From contig DASZME010000067.1 of assembly GCA_035551995.1 (NCBI GenBank), positions 1 to 64,000 of the forward strand: a stretch of 64,000 bases of DNA, given 5' to 3'. Shown here one piece after another: positions 1 to 6,862 of the stretch. Each line of letters starts with the position of its first letter. Positions within the stretch are counted from its first letter, which is position 1. A program made the translations under genes and the position numbers. Origin of the DNA: RYN-428 sp035551995 (GTDB lineage: Bacteria; Planctomycetota; Phycisphaerae; Tepidisphaerales; Tepidisphaeraceae). The notes under the pieces are model-generated. The model did not search any database and was not told the DNA's origin. It was given only the letters and a program-made list of their open reading frames with translations.

Positions 1-29
1 GTTGGGCGGAGCATTTTCTTCATAGTTGT

Positions 30-62
30 CTTATCGACCACTTCCATAGGGGGGTCGATAAG
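30..62. repeat. 10-bp perfect inverted repeat
   Basis: CTTATCGACC at 30-39 is repeated inverted at 53-62 with a 13-nt loop. It lies at the outer side of the iteron-like region of the mobile element. It may be a protein-binding site or a hairpin terminator, but no T-run is visible to decide. Confidence 0.5.
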
Positions 63-210
63 GGGTGGAATTGGTCAACTGCCGACCTTGGGAGAGGAGT
101 GCGAAAAAGAGGTCAAAAGTGTTCCCCACATCAAAAGATGAATTTCTTCGGCAGTTAGTGTACAAAAACACACATAACTCTATATTCTACTCGTTATTAT
201 GATTCCCCCC

Positions 211-254
211 TAACTGCCGAACAACTGCCGAATAGGTGCCGAATAGCTGCCGAC
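211..254 (+). repeat. four tandem 11-bp iteron-like repeats
   Basis: Exactly abutting units TAACTGCCGAA, CAACTGCCGAA, TAGGTGCCGAA and TAGCTGCCGAC occupy 211-221, 222-232, 233-243 and 244-254. An 11-bp period places each unit on roughly the same face of the DNA helix, as expected for cooperative protein binding. Confidence 0.85.
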
Positions 255-255
255 C

Positions 256-333
256 TTCGGCAGTTGTTTTGGCAAAAGAGGTGCCGAACCTCGGCAGTTG
301 TACGGCAGTTATTCGGCAGTTATTCGGCAGGTC
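256..333 (-). repeat. second iteron-like cluster, mostly opposite orientation
   Basis: The same 11-mer appears inverted as TTCGGCAGTTG at 256-266 and as four abutting units at 290-300, 301-311, 312-322 and 323-333, the last degenerate. One forward copy, AGGTGCCGAAC, lies at 279-289. The final unit reaches the stop codon of the replication gene. Confidence 0.8.
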
Positions 334-2596
334 ATTTTCGGCTTTCAAACTTGACCGTTCGGGATGTCACAACCTTCCTAACGTCGCCACTGTCGATCAG
401 GTCACGGAGTAGCGTGTCAACCTCGTAACTCTGCCAACCCGTATACTTGCACAAATCTCTTTTGGTCAATTGGCCTTTAAGCTCGATGAGTTTTCGGATT
501 TTGTCGTGCTGTTCGCCCACGATGCCAACGTAGTATAGGTTGCTGGCGTGGCACGAATGGACCAATGCCATTCCCACGGTCGCCCACGGACTTGCATCGA
601 TTGCCGTTGGCACATCGTGGAATGGGTTGTCGTTCGCTGGGTGTTTCTCGACGTAATCCAGCACGGCTAGAACGGACGAAATCTTTGCTCCGAAAACGAG
701 AATTTTAGACCGCAATTGTTGCCAGTCGTCCAGCATAAGCGGTATCTGTGACTTGGCGATTTCCTCGATTTTGGCAATGCTGGTCCCTAGACAATCACCA
801 CTTCCAAAGTGCATATTGAATCGATCCGTTTTGTTGATTTCCTCCATATCGGAATGGACGTTTCCCGCTGCGAGCGTCATTGACCATTTTGCCATTTTAT
901 CGTCGACGGGAATGATTCGTCCCGACAATCCAGCCTCAACGAATGCTGGTGTCCGCAAAGCTCCCTCAAACGAGTCCACTTGGCTTAGACCGATCACGTT
1001 GACACACTGGTCATGCCAGATCGCCAAGCCGTCTTTTTTTGTCAAGGTGCTGATTGTGTCGTTGTCGAGCAATTTGCATAGCAGTCGTGCATATTTGGCC
1101 TGCTCCTGCTCTCTTAGCATCGATCCCGTCAACGCCAACAATTCGTCGGTCATAATCGTCACGCCGGGCTGTTTTGCCGTCTCGTCTTTTGCCTCCTGAC
1201 GTTTGGCTGCCTTGTCGGCTGCCGACGATGAGACGGTGACCGAGTATTGACCAATTATCCCCTCGGCGGTGGCGGTTGTGAGGTCGGAAATTTCGACTGA
1301 ATGCTGTCGCAACACTTCTCCCACCAGATATTTCAAATTGCTTTTTGCTGTTCCGCTTTTCGATAAGATTGCGGTTGCCAGATTGCAGTAATAATCAACT
1401 CCCCAATTTTGGAATTTGACTCTTTTTCCTAGCAACGCAGCATAGCCTGCGATTGCGAGCATCACATGACGGGCGTCGATGACTCCGCATGTCGTTGCTG
1501 CCAGATAGGTAGCGAAATGGCGGACGTATTTCGGTAGACGGTCCAAGGATTCGGCCGGGAGTGCGAAGCACGGCATCGTTGGTCCTGCGGCTGGTTCTTC
1601 TTCTGCCGCTTTCTCTTTGAACAAATCCAAGGCGTCCGATTTCCACTCGATTTCCTTCGGCTCGTGTCGTTGGCGTGTCAATCCGTACTTTGCGGCAAGC
1701 TCTCGTCCTGCTGCACCGAAATCGCCGTGGTGTGTGACGATGGCGTAGACGCCATACGGGCTATACGATTCCCCGCCTTCAAAGTCGGAATTGCTCGTGG
1801 TGAAGCAATAGAATGCGCCATTTTCGGCGACACTACCGGATACACCGCCGGTATCTTTGCCGGGTCGTGCTACAAATCCGCCTCCTAGATCCGTCCACCC
1901 TGCCGAGATTAGCAGCGACACCACGGTGTCGGCGTTGGCGTCGCCGTTATAGCGATCTCCGGGCCGTTCGTCGTTGCCGTGGCTATGGGGCGGTGTAGTG
2001 GATTGGATCGGCCTTGGCTTCGGTGCCTTCGGTTGCGGAAAATGCTCGGTTAAGCTGCGGGCGGCTGATATGAGCGTATCACGTTCGTCTGGCGTGATAG
2101 TGGGGATTAGGTTCCAGTCGTTTTTCACAAGGCGGTATCCGGGGCTTGGAGAAATCAGGCACAATCCCCCTTCACCTCTCGTTTCGATATACGCTTTCCA
2201 TTCTTTGGTATCAGTCGGCTTTTCCGGCCATGCCAGTTTGATGTTGCCTTCGATTTTATCGCAGCGATAGCCGACGTGTACGCCTCCGCTCGGGCTTCGC
2301 TCGATTACCAATTTGTTGAGCAACGATTCCGGTATGATTTGCGACCACGGAGAAAATTTGATACCGCCGTGGTCAAAGTCGATTATTTCAACGTTGCCTG
2401 AAATTTTGCCAGCGATCAGGGCAATGGCGTCCTGCACGGCTGTTAAATTGTTCCAGCGTTCGGCAGCAAGCTCGATTGTCAGGTTTTTCCATGATGAGTT
2501 CATCCCCTCGCCATTGACGGGAGATTTGCGTTGTCGATTTGCCGGAACGACTGTTAAACCGGCGGCGATATAAATGTAGGCAGTGGGTTGGTGCAT
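332..2596 (-). CDS. primase-polymerase / DUF3987 helicase-like replication protein
   Basis: This 754-residue protein probably primes and unwinds DNA for replication of the mobile element. The N-terminal part fits the bifunctional primase-polymerase (AEP) fold: a metal-binding DFD at 73-75, an SGGVH motif at 103-107, and a GEGGLCLISPSPGY stretch near 141-154. A linker with a small GESYSPYGVYAIV segment near 275-290 follows. From about 350 to 690 the sequence resembles DUF3987, with a P-loop-like SKSGTAKSN at 412-420 and a Walker B-like IMTDE near 481-485. The last 60 residues look like a winged helix. The start is supported by an AGGGGG ribosome site about 6 nt upstream. Iteron-like repeats lie immediately downstream. 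A phage or plasmid replication protein is the alternative wording; catalytic activity is inferred from motifs only. Confidence 0.8.
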   Translation of the reverse strand: MHQPTAYIYIAAGLTVVPANRQRKSPVNGEGMNSSWKNLTIELAAERWNNLTAVQDAIALIAGKISGNVEIIDFDHGGIKFSPWSQIIPESLLNKLVIERSPSGGVHVGYRCDKIEGNIKLAWPEKPTDTKEWKAYIETRGEGGLCLISPSPGYRLVKNDWNLIPTITPDERDTLISAARSLTEHFPQPKAPKPRPIQSTTPPHSHGNDERPGDRYNGDANADTVVSLLISAGWTDLGGGFVARPGKDTGGVSGSVAENGAFYCFTTSNSDFEGGESYSPYGVYAIVTHHGDFGAAGRELAAKYGLTRQRHEPKEIEWKSDALDLFKEKAAEEEPAAGPTMPCFALPAESLDRLPKYVRHFATYLAATTCGVIDARHVMLAIAGYAALLGKRVKFQNWGVDYYCNLATAILSKSGTAKSNLKYLVGEVLRQHSVEISDLTTATAEGIIGQYSVTVSSSAADKAAKRQEAKDETAKQPGVTIMTDELLALTGSMLREQEQAKYARLLCKLLDNDTISTLTKKDGLAIWHDQCVNVIGLSQVDSFEGALRTPAFVEAGLSGRIIPVDDKMAKWSMTLAAGNVHSDMEEINKTDRFNMHFGSGDCLGTSIAKIEEIAKSQIPLMLDDWQQLRSKILVFGAKISSVLAVLDYVEKHPANDNPFHDVPTAIDASPWATVGMALVHSCHASNLYYVGIVGEQHDKIRKLIELKGQLTKRDLCKYTGWQSYEVDTLLRDLIDSGDVRKVVTSRTVKFESRK

Positions 2597-2610
2597 ATGC
2601 GCCCCCTAAA

Positions 2611-2657
2611 AACGAAAATGCCTCCCGGTGACTAATCGGGAGGGCTTAGTTTTCGTT
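2611..2657 (-). terminator. intrinsic terminator / leader hairpin before the replication gene
   Basis: Inner arms CCTCCCG (2621-2627) and CGGGAGG (2637-2643) are enclosed by outer arms AACGAAAA (2611-2618) and TTTTCGTT (2650-2657). On the minus strand the stem is followed by a T-rich run. It lies between the zinc-ribbon gene and the replication gene, ending about 15 nt before the latter's start, so it could also act as an attenuator. Confidence 0.6.
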
Positions 2658-2769
2658 GCGGGCGCAACAGGAAAAGATTTGTATCGTTGTTGTTCTATTT
2701 CTGAGGAATGTTCCCCTCTGGTCACAGTTGGGATTTTCCTAATTCGCCCGTTGGAGTGTCAGTCCATTC

Positions 2770-3102
2770 CTATAGATCGACCGAATTTTGATCCGCCAAT
2801 AGCGGCGGTGACTCTCTAATCCAGACTGACCATTCTCCCTCGTTAAATCGGGTCAATCGCAAGTCCAGTTCTGCGTCTAGCATGGTATCTGCCGCAAACT
2901 TTTGTGCCTCGGCCTCGGTCCATGCCATTGTGATTATTTTGTCTGAACGGAAATAACCTTCCCCGCCCATTAGGCAATCAATGGAATTGCCGCAATAGTA
3001 TTTTCCGTCGATCTGCGCAGCGTGGCCGAAACGCATGGCGTTGTTTCCGCAAAATGTGCATGTCATACCTATAAGATCGACTAGGCGGCGGTCGTCGGCC
3101 AC
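2770..3102 (-). CDS. small zinc-ribbon protein of the mobile element
   Basis: I do not recognise a named family for this 110-residue protein. Four cysteines in the pattern CTFCG (residues 15-18) and CGNSIDC (about 37-43) suggest a zinc ribbon, consistent with DNA or protein binding. The GTG start lies only 4 nt after the stop of the upstream DUF3102-like gene, so translation is probably coupled. An ATG at 3066, just before the first cysteine pair, is an alternative start and would give about 98 residues. It belongs to the minus-strand gene set of the element. Confidence 0.55.
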   Translation of the reverse strand: MADDRRLVDLIGMTCTFCGNNAMRFGHAAQIDGKYYCGNSIDCLMGGEGYFRSDKIITMAWTEAEAQKFAADTMLDAELDLRLTRFNEGEWSVWIRESPPLLADQNSVDL

Positions 3103-3106
3103 CGGT

Positions 3107-3721
3107 TCACGAAATTGCGGCGTCGGTGAAACTGTTGATAATCTCGTCGATGTTGTCCCTCAAAATCCGCAACCTACGAAGGACGGAGATAGGTAGTTCT
3201 GTGTCTAGGTTCTCGGCAAGGATTTCAAACGCTTCCTCTAGCTGTCCTACGTTGAGAATCGTTTGCTGCCCGTATTCTTGACCATCATCCGCCTCGGCTT
3301 TTGGCGTTTGCTGGATTGGTGCGGGTGCGGGTGCTGGAAGGGCTGGCATGTTTCCAATGGAAACATGGTCGTAATCCCTCCACGGTGCGGCCAACGTCTC
3401 GGGTGCAAATAGCCTTTTCACCTCGGCCAACGCATATCGTTTTGCGGCCTCACGATCCCCGTCTAATCCCCTGTAAATCTTCAACGCAATCCAAACGGTT
3501 TTTCTGTTCAGTCCATTTTGATCCTGCCATTTGCACCATGTTCCGGGTGCATCTTCGTCAATTCTCGCCTTTGCCAATATCAGGGCATGGCCTGCATCAT
3601 AGTAATCGAGTGCTGTTGAGACGACGGCAATCTTCCAACGCTTTTCGGCTCCGCTCGCCAGCGTTTTGACGTAGGTGGCGATTCTCTGAAGGCTCCATGA
3701 TTTGTTCGGTTTGGGTTTCAT
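3107..3721 (-). CDS. DUF3102-like hypothetical protein
   Basis: The 204-residue product has a helical N-terminal half whose segment YYDAGHALILAKARI followed by GTWCKWQ (residues about 40-65) resembles DUF3102 proteins, which occur in phages, plasmids and integrative elements and have no established activity. A proline/alanine-rich linker (about 125-137) leads to a second helical segment near 155-200. A terminator-like hairpin ends about 12 nt upstream of the start, so the gene may have its own promoter or be attenuated. The next gene follows after 4 nt. Family assignment is by pattern and is moderate. Confidence 0.6.
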   Translation of the reverse strand: MKPKPNKSWSLQRIATYVKTLASGAEKRWKIAVVSTALDYYDAGHALILAKARIDEDAPGTWCKWQDQNGLNRKTVWIALKIYRGLDGDREAAKRYALAEVKRLFAPETLAAPWRDYDHVSIGNMPALPAPAPAPIQQTPKAEADDGQEYGQQTILNVGQLEEAFEILAENLDTELPISVLRRLRILRDNIDEIINSFTDAAIS

Positions 3722-3733
3722 GCTAGTTGAAAA

Positions 3734-3755
3734 CCCCTCGGCACGTTGCCAAGGG
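3734..3755 (-). terminator. hairpin just upstream of the DUF3102-like gene
   Basis: CCCCTCGGCA at 3734-3743 pairs with TTGCCAAGGGG at 3745-3755 with one mismatch. On the minus strand a TTTTC run follows. It ends about 12 nt before the start codon at 3721, so it may terminate upstream transcripts or control entry into the gene. Confidence 0.55.
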
Positions 3756-3798
3756 GTCGCCGACCGGTTCGAAATTCAGGACGTTGGACGGCGGAAAA

Positions 3799-3825
3799 GC
3801 CCGATGGCGCTGATGTCCATCGGGC
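3799..3825 (-). terminator. intrinsic terminator after the 83-residue gene
   Basis: GCCCGATGG (3799-3807) and CCATCGGGC (3817-3825) form a perfect 9-bp stem with a 9-nt loop. Read on the minus strand it is followed by TTTTCC. It lies about 40 nt after the stop of the 83-residue gene. Confidence 0.65.
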
Positions 3826-3865
3826 AAGGCTGTCAATCGCATCTGAGCGATGATCGGCCGAAGTG

Positions 3866-4117
3866 TTACTTTTGCTGCTGCTGACTGAAGTAGGGGGAAT
3901 GGTAGATCGCTTCGGCGGCTGCCTCTCTCGTTTCCAGTGCAGTTCCCATCGGGAGGTTATGCAGGCGTGGCAAGTCGATTTCCACGATCTCCACAAGGCT
4001 ATAATCGGAATGGGTGTGGTCCTCAACAACCTGCGATGTAGATGTCGGCTTTTCCTCCACAATCACGATGTACTGATTCTCGTTGCTATTCTCAAAACGT
4101 AAAATCCATGCTTCCAT
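3866..4117 (-). CDS. hypothetical small protein of the mobile element
   Basis: The 83-residue product is acidic with a glutamine-rich tail (QQQQK) and matches no family I know. The start ATG is preceded by a clear GAGGTG ribosome site 5 nt away, and a terminator follows the gene, so it is likely real. Its leader resembles that of the next gene upstream although the two proteins are unrelated. Confidence 0.55.
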   Translation of the reverse strand: MEAWILRFENSNENQYIVIVEEKPTSTSQVVEDHTHSDYSLVEIVEIDLPRLHNLPMGTALETREAAAEAIYHSPYFSQQQQK

Positions 4118-4157
4118 GATGTCACCTCAACGAAAAAAACCCATCCCCCAACTGTCA
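4118..4157 (-). promoter_or_regulatory. leader element, copy 1
   Basis: On the minus strand the 40 nt before the start read roughly GTTGGGGGATGGG, then a run of seven T, then CGTTGAGGTGA. The same order of G-run, T-run and GAGGTGA is found before the gene at 4158-4400. Confidence 0.4.
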
Positions 4158-4400
4158 TCACATTTCTGCTGCCATTTGCTGTTCGGCCTCGAATTCGGCG
4201 ACGTGTCGGTTCGTTATTTTGAAGCGGCGTTGTGCGTGCGACAACGTGGTGAACAAACGGTTGGCATACTCCGATTCCCACAAGCCAGCATGGTCGGATT
4301 TGCAGCGCTCTTCCGTTCGTGCCTTCAGTGTGGCAAGGTCGGCGTCCATGTCTTCGATAATCCATCCTGTGCGAGCGTATTCTTTCAATGCGACGTACAT
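4158..4400 (-). CDS. hypothetical small helical protein
   Basis: The 80-residue product is charged, probably all helical, and unrecognised. The open frame continues 12 codons upstream, but the ATG at 4400 is chosen because GAGGTG lies 6 nt before it; an ATG two codons earlier overlaps that ribosome site. The gene shares its leader design with the gene at 3866-4117. Confidence 0.5.
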   Translation of the reverse strand: MYVALKEYARTGWIIEDMDADLATLKARTEERCKSDHAGLWESEYANRLFTTLSHAQRRFKITNRHVAEFEAEQQMAAEM

Positions 4401-4440
4401 GTTCATCACCTCACGAAAAAAACTACATTCCCCCAACGGT
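4401..4440 (-). promoter_or_regulatory. leader element, copy 2
   Basis: On the minus strand the leader reads CGTTGGGGGAATGTAG, then seven T, then CGTGAGGTGATG. It parallels the leader at 4118-4157 block by block, which suggests duplication of a regulatory or translation-initiation unit in front of two unrelated genes. Confidence 0.4.
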
Positions 4441-4480
4441 AGTGAATCGTGGGAGAACGTGGTTATGCAAACTAATTCAT

Positions 4481-4599
4481 CGGCTGGTCACTACTCCAGC
4501 CGAACAATATTAAGGAATCGGTAGTGCGGAAAATAGCCTTCCGTGGCCTTTACATCCTCGTGCGTTCGCTTGCTTCAATGGGGCCGCACTACCGATTCC
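4481..4599. repeat. hairpin plus 16-bp inverted repeat in a non-coding gap
   Basis: CGGCTGG (4481-4487) and CCAGCCG (4496-4502) form one hairpin. GGAATCGGTAGTGCGG (4514-4529) recurs perfectly inverted at 4584-4599, separated by 54 nt. The gap 4401-4910 contains no convincing gene. The arms could be a recombination site for the adjacent serine recombinase, a protein-binding site, or the stem of a small RNA. Confidence 0.6.
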
Positions 4600-4862
4600 G
4601 CCGTTACCATAGATTGGGTTTCTCGCTAGTCAATTCCCTATTTCTCCCAACCGGTCAATATAGTAGTTTTCGAAATGCTAAGCGATTTGCGGGGCTGTTC
4701 TCCCAACCCCTCCCGATGGCCTCGGAAGGTAGTTTCGTCTGCAATGCGTTCCTATGCGGTTTCGTAGACGATATAGGCGTGGATGTTAGGGGGAGTTCAA
4801 CGGGTCGGCGGTTTCGTGAACGGTGATTTCGGCGGGGATGAAAATAATTTTGCATGGCAATG

Positions 4863-4884
4863 AAAAACCCCTCTTGCGAGGGGT
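4863..4884 (-). terminator. intrinsic terminator of the recombinase gene
   Basis: CCCCTC (4868-4873), a four-base loop and GAGGGG (4878-4883) are followed on the minus strand by five T. It starts 27 nt after the stop codon of the recombinase and is a textbook intrinsic terminator. Confidence 0.8.
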
Positions 4885-4910
4885 GAATAAGTGGCCTATG
4901 TGAATCTCGT

Positions 4911-6668
4911 TCAGGCGTGCATGGTGATTCCAACGGCTTCCGCTGCCGTCCATGCCTGCTCAATCGGATCGGCGGCATGAATGGCGTCCGTGAAGCATCG
5001 AACGGCGCATTCATTCAATTCGGCATCGGGGCGTTGAATGAGCAAGTCGGCAAATTTGATAGGGTCCATCTGAACGGGGCGGAAGGGGCGGTTGTGGGCA
5101 ACCGATTGAACGGCTTGGCCTTTGGTCCGAACCACGATCCACCGGCAGAGTCCATCCCTGAGCGTCACAACTGCCAGACAAATGGCGGTGCTGTTCCGTT
5201 GGTTGTTCTCCCGGCGGATGAAAAGTTGAATCTTCTCGACAACGGCTTGGATGGCGGATTTCAACTTTTCTCGCCCGTTGATTTTCTCTTCGGTGGGGGC
5301 GTTTACCAGTTCGGCGGCAATCGCCGCAACATCGGAAGTGGTGATTTGCGGGCGATGGGCTTTGGCCTTTGCGGTTTCGATCTTCTGCACGATCTCGTTT
5401 TCTTTCGCTTCCAGTCCCGGCAACATCTGCAATATCCGGTCAAAGCTTTTCCCCTCGGCGTCGGTCGCTGCGGCCTGCAACTGGTCAATCTTGGCACGAA
5501 GGGCGGAAAGCTGGCCGTCCAAGCTGATGATTTCGGCACGATCTGCCGTTGTGGTTCCGCTCATGTCCAGTTCCGAAACGTGTTTCAGAAAAGCATTTTC
5601 AAAAGCGTTGTAGGGGAAACTGATGAAGTTGGGATTTGCGCCGGTAAGGCAGTCAACCGACGTGTAGCGTTTGATGTCGGTCGTTTTGTACGATACTCGC
5701 ATCACTGAACCGTCGTCGCCTGACGTTGCCAGCGCTCCAAATAGATTCGATACGCTTGGGCCTCGCTTTCCTCGAATCACTTTGGAACGTGTGCCAAGTA
5801 CGCTTTGCAGTTGGTAAAATTCGGCTTCGGTCAACACGGGCGGGTAATAGTTTTGGACGGGTTCACCGAAGTCTTTGCGGCCCTTGCGGGGCTGGTATTC
5901 GCCGATCAACATGCGGGATTTCAGCATCTTGGTGATTCTCGTAACATCCCAACGGCCTTTCTTCTGCCATGAGGGAATACCTCGGCGATGGAATTCTTTG
6001 GCGATTGAATGCGCTCCCATCTGTAAGCCTAAGCGGCACATTTCCCGCATGATCTCAAGCCGTTCGGGGACGTGTTCAAGTTCTTTGGTGGTGGCGTTGT
6101 AGCGTGTCCATGCGGGAAGTCCGCAAGTGGCGGTCGTCATGATCTTTCCGGCGGCGTTGGTCTGCTTCTGCTCCCATGCCTTCGTTGCTCGAATTGATTT
6201 CGTCTTGCTCTCTTCGTGGGCACGTTGAAGAATTCCAAGCAGAATGTAAATCTGTCCGTTGCTCTCGTTCAACGATTCGTAGCTGTAGGTTTGCCCGTCA
6301 AAACCCGTATGGACGGAGACACCTTTCTTGAGGATGGATTTGATTGTGTCGAGGGCGTCCATCGGCTTTTGGCGGCTGATGCGGTCAAGACACTCAACAA
6401 TCAACACCGAACCGGGCTTGATCGGTCCCGGTATCAGTTTTCCATTTTCGTTGGTGTGTTCGATAAGCGATACGAACCGGGCAAGATCGCCGACGTTTGC
6501 GTTCTTGCCTTTGAAGGCGGAAACGCCTTTGTCGAAAAACGTCAAACCTGTGTCGAGCGTCCACCCCTTTTGTTCGCAAATGCGGGGGGCGATGTCTTGC
6601 CGCTCTTCGGAATTTCCCTTCGCTTGCGGCTTGGTGCTGAATCGGCCATAACTGTAGGCGATAACCAT
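4911..6668 (-). CDS. large serine recombinase (integrase)
   Basis: This 585-residue enzyme probably integrates and excises the element by site-specific recombination through a covalent phosphoserine intermediate. The resolvase-type catalytic domain has YGRFST with the likely nucleophile Ser11, and the LDRISR motif at 94-99. A recombinase domain follows (about 170-300), with the helical GAHSIAKEFHRRGIPS segment. The expected zinc-ribbon region near 315-350 is present in outline but lacks its usual cysteine pairs. A coiled coil runs at about 385-455. An AGGAG site 7 nt upstream fixes the start. It has its own terminator and stands next to the composition change at about 6.7 kb, as integrases often do at an element edge. 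Confidence 0.88.
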   Translation of the reverse strand: MVIAYSYGRFSTKPQAKGNSEERQDIAPRICEQKGWTLDTGLTFFDKGVSAFKGKNANVGDLARFVSLIEHTNENGKLIPGPIKPGSVLIVECLDRISRQKPMDALDTIKSILKKGVSVHTGFDGQTYSYESLNESNGQIYILLGILQRAHEESKTKSIRATKAWEQKQTNAAGKIMTTATCGLPAWTRYNATTKELEHVPERLEIMREMCRLGLQMGAHSIAKEFHRRGIPSWQKKGRWDVTRITKMLKSRMLIGEYQPRKGRKDFGEPVQNYYPPVLTEAEFYQLQSVLGTRSKVIRGKRGPSVSNLFGALATSGDDGSVMRVSYKTTDIKRYTSVDCLTGANPNFISFPYNAFENAFLKHVSELDMSGTTTADRAEIISLDGQLSALRAKIDQLQAAATDAEGKSFDRILQMLPGLEAKENEIVQKIETAKAKAHRPQITTSDVAAIAAELVNAPTEEKINGREKLKSAIQAVVEKIQLFIRRENNQRNSTAICLAVVTLRDGLCRWIVVRTKGQAVQSVAHNRPFRPVQMDPIKFADLLIQRPDAELNECAVRCFTDAIHAADPIEQAWTAAEAVGITMHA

Positions 6669-6862
6669 CTGAGACTCCTGTTATTTTCAGGATCGGCACC
6701 ATTCCGAACGGAAAGGCGTTATCCACGAAATACAGGGGTCATTATGGAAATTTATGCAAGCGAGGCGGCTAAAGAATCACGAGTGCTTCGCACGCGGTTT
6801 GGATAGCGTCGGACGCGCGGCGCGTTGTTGGGCAGCGCCGTTCGATCGACAGCGCGTCCTTT
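6669..6862. other. probable right boundary of the mobile element
   Basis: This 194-bp gap separates the recombinase start from the desaturase stop. Its left part is AT-richer like the element; from about 6775 it becomes as GC-rich as the chromosome. The attachment site is expected here, but it cannot be defined without the other end of the element or an empty site. Confidence 0.4.

Larger units (their letters stand above)
76..333. other. putative iteron-type replication origin of the mobile element
   Basis: This 258-bp stretch holds at least eleven copies or near copies of an 11-mer, consensus TAACTGCCGAA. Two isolated copies sit at 76-86 and 147-157, four head-to-tail copies at 211-254, and further copies mostly in the opposite orientation at 256-333. 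An AT-rich stretch at about 158-205 separates the outlying copies from the dense array, as a DNA-unwinding element might. The array abuts the stop codon of a primase/helicase-like replication gene. Tandem iterons next to an AT-rich segment and a replication gene are the classical layout of a Rep-controlled origin. The layout is seen; the origin function is inferred. Confidence 0.5.

Noticed and set aside
3718..4062. 114-residue minus-strand open frame overlapping the 83-residue gene
   Set aside because: It runs through two terminator hairpins and lacks a ribosome site, whereas the frame at 3866-4117 has both a good start and a terminator after it.
4524..4826. 100-residue plus-strand open frame in the mobile element
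   Set aside because: It crosses the inverted-repeat arms, lacks a ribosome site and opposes the strand of all other element genes.
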